A stretch of DNA of 64,000 bases from Acidobacteriota bacterium (lineage in GTDB: Bacteria > Acidobacteriota > Thermoanaerobaculia > Multivoradales > Multivoraceae), in the NCBI GenBank assembly GCA_026707325.1, contig JAPOXA010000097.1, forward strand, positions 1 to 64,000, written 5' to 3'. The notes under the pieces are model-generated. The model worked only from the letters and a program-made list of their open reading frames with translations, had not been told where the DNA came from and did not search any database. A program made the position numbers and the translations under genes. Shown here piece by piece: positions 62,001 to 64,000 of the stretch (positions are counted from its first letter, which is position 1; the number at the start of each line of letters is the position of its first letter).

Positions 62001-63796
62001 ACCGCGGCCGGGCGCTCGACGACGGGGGCGGCAGCGAGCAGACGCCCGACGAGCGCCGGCGCCTTCGCGGCCGCCTCGAACCGGCGGAGAGCCTCGCGGC
62101 GCCCTTCGAACGTCGCCGCGGGCGGCAGACCGGTCTGGTGCCTCGCGTCGGCGAGCGCGTCGCGGGCCACGCGGAACGCCTCCAGGGCGGCGCCGAGTGA
62201 CGCCTGAAGCGCGCGGCGGTCCACCTGGCCCAGCCGCCGACGCGCGCCGCGCCAGACGTGGTCCAGCTCGCTTCCGTGCTCCGCCACGAGGTCCGCCAGT
62301 GTTCCGGCAATCGCTCGGCGACGCTCGAACTCGCTCTTCGACCATGTGTCCGCGCCGTCGACCACGAAGTCGGGCCGCGACACGCCCCGGCCGTCGAGCA
62401 GCGCCAGCCGGCCGATCACGCCGTAGGGCGTCGCGCCGGTCGCTTCGTCCACCTCGTGGAGCAGGGCCGAAAGCCGATTCAGCTCATCCCGCTGTTCCCG
62501 CACCTGCTCGTAGAGCCGGTCGTCGACCCGGTGCGGCGCGCCGAGTTCGAGGGTCGCCTTCAGGTCGTCGTAGACGCGGCGGCGCATGGCCTTGTGCGAG
62601 TGGAGCTCCAGGCAGAGCGGACCCAGGCCGCACTGCTCCAGCCGGGCGTGGACGACGTCGAGGGCCGCGCGCTTCTCCGCCACGAAGAGCACCCGCTTGC
62701 CGTCCCGCGCCGCGACCGCGATGATGTTGGCGATCGTCTGCGACTTGCCCGTGCCGGGCGGTCCCTGGACGACCATGCTGAGGCCCTCGCGCGCGGCCGC
62801 GATGACCCGGGTCTGGGAAGCGTCGGCGTCAAGGATGTGCCCGAGGTCCCCGGGGTCGGGAAACTGCTCGTCGAGAGTGGCCACCGGCGCGTGGGAATCC
62901 GGCGTCCCCTCGAAGCCGCCGGCCAGCAGGCTCGACACGATCGGATTCTCTTCCGGACCGCTCTCCTCGCCCCAGTCGTTCTCCGGCGACAGGTCGCGCC
63001 ACATGAGGAACTTGGCGAAGGAATAGAAGCCGAGGACCATGGCGTCCCCGTCGACCCGCCAACGCGGCTGCGACGACACGGCGTCGCGAACGCGCTTGAA
63101 GTAGGAAGAGGGCCGCCAGTCCGCGCCGTCCGGCAGGTCGGGCAACTTCAGTGCGAAGTCGTTCTCCAGCATCGCGCCGAGGGAGAGATTGGCGTCGAGG
63201 TCCTGGTCGCGGTAGACAAGTCGGAAGCGTCCGCGGGCGTTGTCCCGCTCGAGATCGACCGGGAGCAGGACGAGCGGAGCGAACCTCTCGACCTCCGAGG
63301 CCCCGTCCTCGTACCAGCGGAGGAATCCCAGGGCCAGAAAGAGGACGCTCACGCCCTGCTCCTCCTCCAGCGAGCGGGCGCCGCGGTAGAGCGTGAGCAG
63401 CCGTTTCTGCAGCGGCTCGGGGCCGAGCGCGGTGCGGAGCTTGCGGTCGACGTGATGAGACGAGAGCGCCGACGCGGAACCGTCCCCGGTCGGCACGAAG
63501 ATCGCGGTCTCGCCCTCCTCATCTTCCGGACTGTCGGCCGCGACGTCGGGGTTCGCCTCGAACGTCATCTTCTTCCGTTCGACATAGAGAATCCGGAAGA
63601 CCTCGTCCGAGCGCTCGTCGACGATCTCGAGTTGCCGGGCGTAGCGCTTGCCGACGGGCGTGTTCGTCAGCCGGTTCCGCTTGCTGATGTCGAGCAACTG
63701 ACGGCGCAGCACCTCGACGGCGGGGCGCAGGGCGGCGCCGACCCGATCCTGGCCAAGCGTCGACGTTTCGGGAACGGACTGGGGTGAATCCGTCAT
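58901..63796 (-). CDS. DUF4011-helicase-Vsr-DUF3320 protein (Hhe-like defence protein)
   Basis: 1631 residues. The DUF4011 N-terminus has LRRQLLDISKRNRLTNTPVG. A superfamily 1 helicase core has SMVVQGPPGTGKSQTIANII (Walker A), LLIDEASQVRPADAMGAVLRA (motif II), GDQKQLPPTSFF and RLNVLFTRAKRQCRVFSS. A Vsr-like nuclease domain (FRIDLAVRDPDHEGRF, VECDGARYHSSSWARERDR, WTFHRVWSTDWF) and DUF3320 C-terminus follow. Proteins of this domain order are reported as single-gene anti-phage systems (Hhe). All motifs appear intact. The start ATG is 63796. Confidence 0.9.
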   Translation of the reverse strand: MTDSPQSVPETSTLGQDRVGAALRPAVEVLRRQLLDISKRNRLTNTPVGKRYARQLEIVDERSDEVFRILYVERKKMTFEANPDVAADSPEDEEGETAIFVPTGDGSASALSSHHVDRKLRTALGPEPLQKRLLTLYRGARSLEEEQGVSVLFLALGFLRWYEDGASEVERFAPLVLLPVDLERDNARGRFRLVYRDQDLDANLSLGAMLENDFALKLPDLPDGADWRPSSYFKRVRDAVSSQPRWRVDGDAMVLGFYSFAKFLMWRDLSPENDWGEESGPEENPIVSSLLAGGFEGTPDSHAPVATLDEQFPDPGDLGHILDADASQTRVIAAAREGLSMVVQGPPGTGKSQTIANIIAVAARDGKRVLFVAEKRAALDVVHARLEQCGLGPLCLELHSHKAMRRRVYDDLKATLELGAPHRVDDRLYEQVREQRDELNRLSALLHEVDEATGATPYGVIGRLALLDGRGVSRPDFVVDGADTWSKSEFERRRAIAGTLADLVAEHGSELDHVWRGARRRLGQVDRRALQASLGAALEAFRVARDALADARHQTGLPPAATFEGRREALRRFEAAAKAPALVGRLLAAAPVVERPAAVLALFEDLGRFQAERAALLEDCIESALDLDWTETRLDLAAHGGSAFRWFSGVWRRASKRLGAMLRPGWRGGHSERLELLDRLIRCRKSRLALERGDELGRAALDGAWRGEETDVSAVLPAMSWIAAEAETAGAGLAARQWFEGLPDGPPADAAGNLRQSFADWTAAFAQVSATVGLDPAVAFGVDVPTTAGTSEPEVAKAGVAAGARGGPAEPPVSDWVDSVDLEELEGRLVCWARNMDGYEGWLRLSSCARQAAELGLGALRERLADGRLEAAAVADVLRFVRAEAVWNRFLRETPEIEVIDGAGRTAAVERFRTLDAELQHLASQEAALRHYNGMPSGSAGQIGIVRGECNKKTRHMPLRRLLDVAGEAVAAIKPVFLMSPLSVAQFLRPGGLMFDLLLIDEASQVRPADAMGAVLRARQVIVVGDQKQLPPTSFFDRQVSGDEDDTDEDLDVAAISGMQIADMESILSLCEARAMAPLMLEWHYRSMHPSLIEVSNNEFYGDRLVCPPSPSRAGGDFGLSFVHVDGVYGRGRRRNNPREAEAVVDEVLRHVRERPGLSLGVVALSVAQRDTIEDRVEYMRSRLPELDAFCGDNRNEPFFVKNLENVQGDERDVIFISIGYGRDADGYMAQSFGPVSGAGGERRLNVLFTRAKRQCRVFSSIRYEDIRLDAAKHRGPRVLRRFLKYAQTGEMDVALQSGREMDSPFEHAVANALADHGYKVAAQVGSSGFRIDLAVRDPDHEGRFLLAVECDGARYHSSSWARERDRLRQAVLEQKGWTFHRVWSTDWFYNRDIELQKLLEAIERARTALGSGSRDGNGSGRDCTPESEPSPEILRDAPRTETTETSRVPYREASFRVSSGFELHEAPLRDVAECVAKIVEVEGPVHIEEVGRRLSRLWGYKRTGSRIQKRVAEAVTALARVDLIRVSGAGKARFLEPAKARKVEVRDRRAVESGTLRKIDMLPPVEVRAALVAAVERNIGINAVDCAREVARAFGFKATSADLRRLVAEEAERLVGESLLVRTGEELRLP

Positions 63797-63809
63797 GAAA
63801 TGAGCGAGG

Positions 63810-64000
63810 CTACTCGCTGTCGTACCGCTGGAGCTCGCCTTCGAGCTGCTGGGCCGACATCTCGCCGTCGTGGAACAACAGCCGGTACCGCAGCCGCAAC
63901 TCGCCGGCCGCAGGAATCGTCCAGTCGCCGGTACCCTTCTTCGCCTTCTCGAAGTCGTGGACGCCGAAGGGGTTGGCGGCGAACAGGCCGTAGGCGCGGG
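63810..64000 (-). CDS. C-terminal end of a DUF6807/PmoA-like protein (cut by window edge)
   Basis: The minus strand from the right edge encodes RAYGLFAANPFGVHDFEKAK, then TGDWTIPAAGELRLRYRLLF, ending ...QLEGELQRYDSE before a stop at 63810. The pattern (RAYGLFAANPFG, DWTIP, LRYRLLFHDG) is that of the exported DUF6807 family, common near Gfo/Idh oxidoreductases. Only the last 63 or so residues are visible. Confidence 0.75.
   Translation of the reverse strand, partial: RAYGLFAANPFGVHDFEKAKKGTGDWTIPAAGELRLRYRLLFHDGEMSAQQLEGELQRYDSE

Noticed and set aside
59000..62200. A 1347-codon plus-strand frame antisense to the giant helicase.
   Set aside because: The composition is Arg/Asp/Gly-rich shadow sequence without domains. 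The minus strand has clear helicase and nuclease motifs.
1..64000. tRNA or rRNA genes and CRISPR arrays.
   Set aside because: No tRNA T-loop-like context outside coding regions, no rRNA stretches and no regularly spaced short repeats were found by eye.

Overview
This is a 64 kb, very GC-rich window of bacterial DNA with densely packed genes and many stop/start overlaps of the ATGA, GTGA and TTGA type. No rRNA, tRNA, CRISPR array or phage structural gene was seen. The gene mix includes exported twin-arginine Gfo/Idh/MocA oxidoreductases, a sulfatase, SUMF1-type proteins, a haem c/copper-monooxygenase-like protein, an IcmF mutase, DUF1080/LamG-like and DUF6807-like proteins. This suggests an uncultured aerobic heterotroph of the Acidobacteriota or a similar phylum. 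That placement is inference from gene content, not from a marker gene.

Layout. 1-5.9 kb: the end of an ABC exporter, a 4-TM protein coupled to a sodium:solute symporter, and a MoxR ATPase and CoxE-like VWA protein split by an antisense SUMF1-type gene. 5.9-11.4 kb: an intact HepT/MntA-type HEPN/nucleotidyltransferase pair, then a badly decayed SNF2 helicase and sacsin-like ATPase locus. 11.4-14.6 kb: nucleoside hydrolase, parvulin and HupE/UreJ protein. 14.6-17 kb: a second helicase relic and a DUF4143 ATPase. 17-20.6 kb: AbgT transporter, a small exported protein and a haem/copper protein. 20.7-21.5 kb: Phd/VapC module. 21.6-25.3 kb: lipoprotein, two XdhC/CoxI genes, a MobA-like cytidylyltransferase and ManA. 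25.3-32.8 kb: membrane protein, S41 protease, SixA-like phosphatase, hydroxyacid dehydrogenase, acyl-CoA ligase and alkaline phosphatase. 32.9-45.4 kb: IcmF, exported proteins, a gene with an amber codon, Gfo/Idh oxidoreductase, enoyl-CoA hydratase, a second SUMF1-type protein, PHP protein, and a sugar ABC permease and binding protein without an ATPase. 45.4-54.6 kb: a DUF993-YcaQ fusion, flavin oxidoreductase, tandem-domain sulfatase, Gfo/Idh oxidoreductase and LamG-like protein. 54.6-64 kb: a second Phd/VapC module, NTF2-like protein, Fic protein, dCTP deaminase fragment, a cation channel flanked by a 179-bp duplication, a giant DUF4011-helicase-Vsr-DUF3320 protein and the end of a DUF6807-like gene.

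Three themes stand out. First, a dispersed palindromic repeat ending in GCGCACCC(A/G)GT occurs at least seven times. It lies at convergent gene ends and near 5' ends, and at two loci it is translated in frame between the start codon and the signal-peptide core. Second, defence and toxin genes recur: HepT/MntA, two Phd/VapC pairs, Fic, an Hhe-like helicase-nuclease and two eroded helicase loci. Third, small rearrangements are frequent: internal deletions, a tandemly duplicated sulfatase, a fused DUF993-YcaQ frame, antisense genes placed inside operons, and the duplication around the ion channel.
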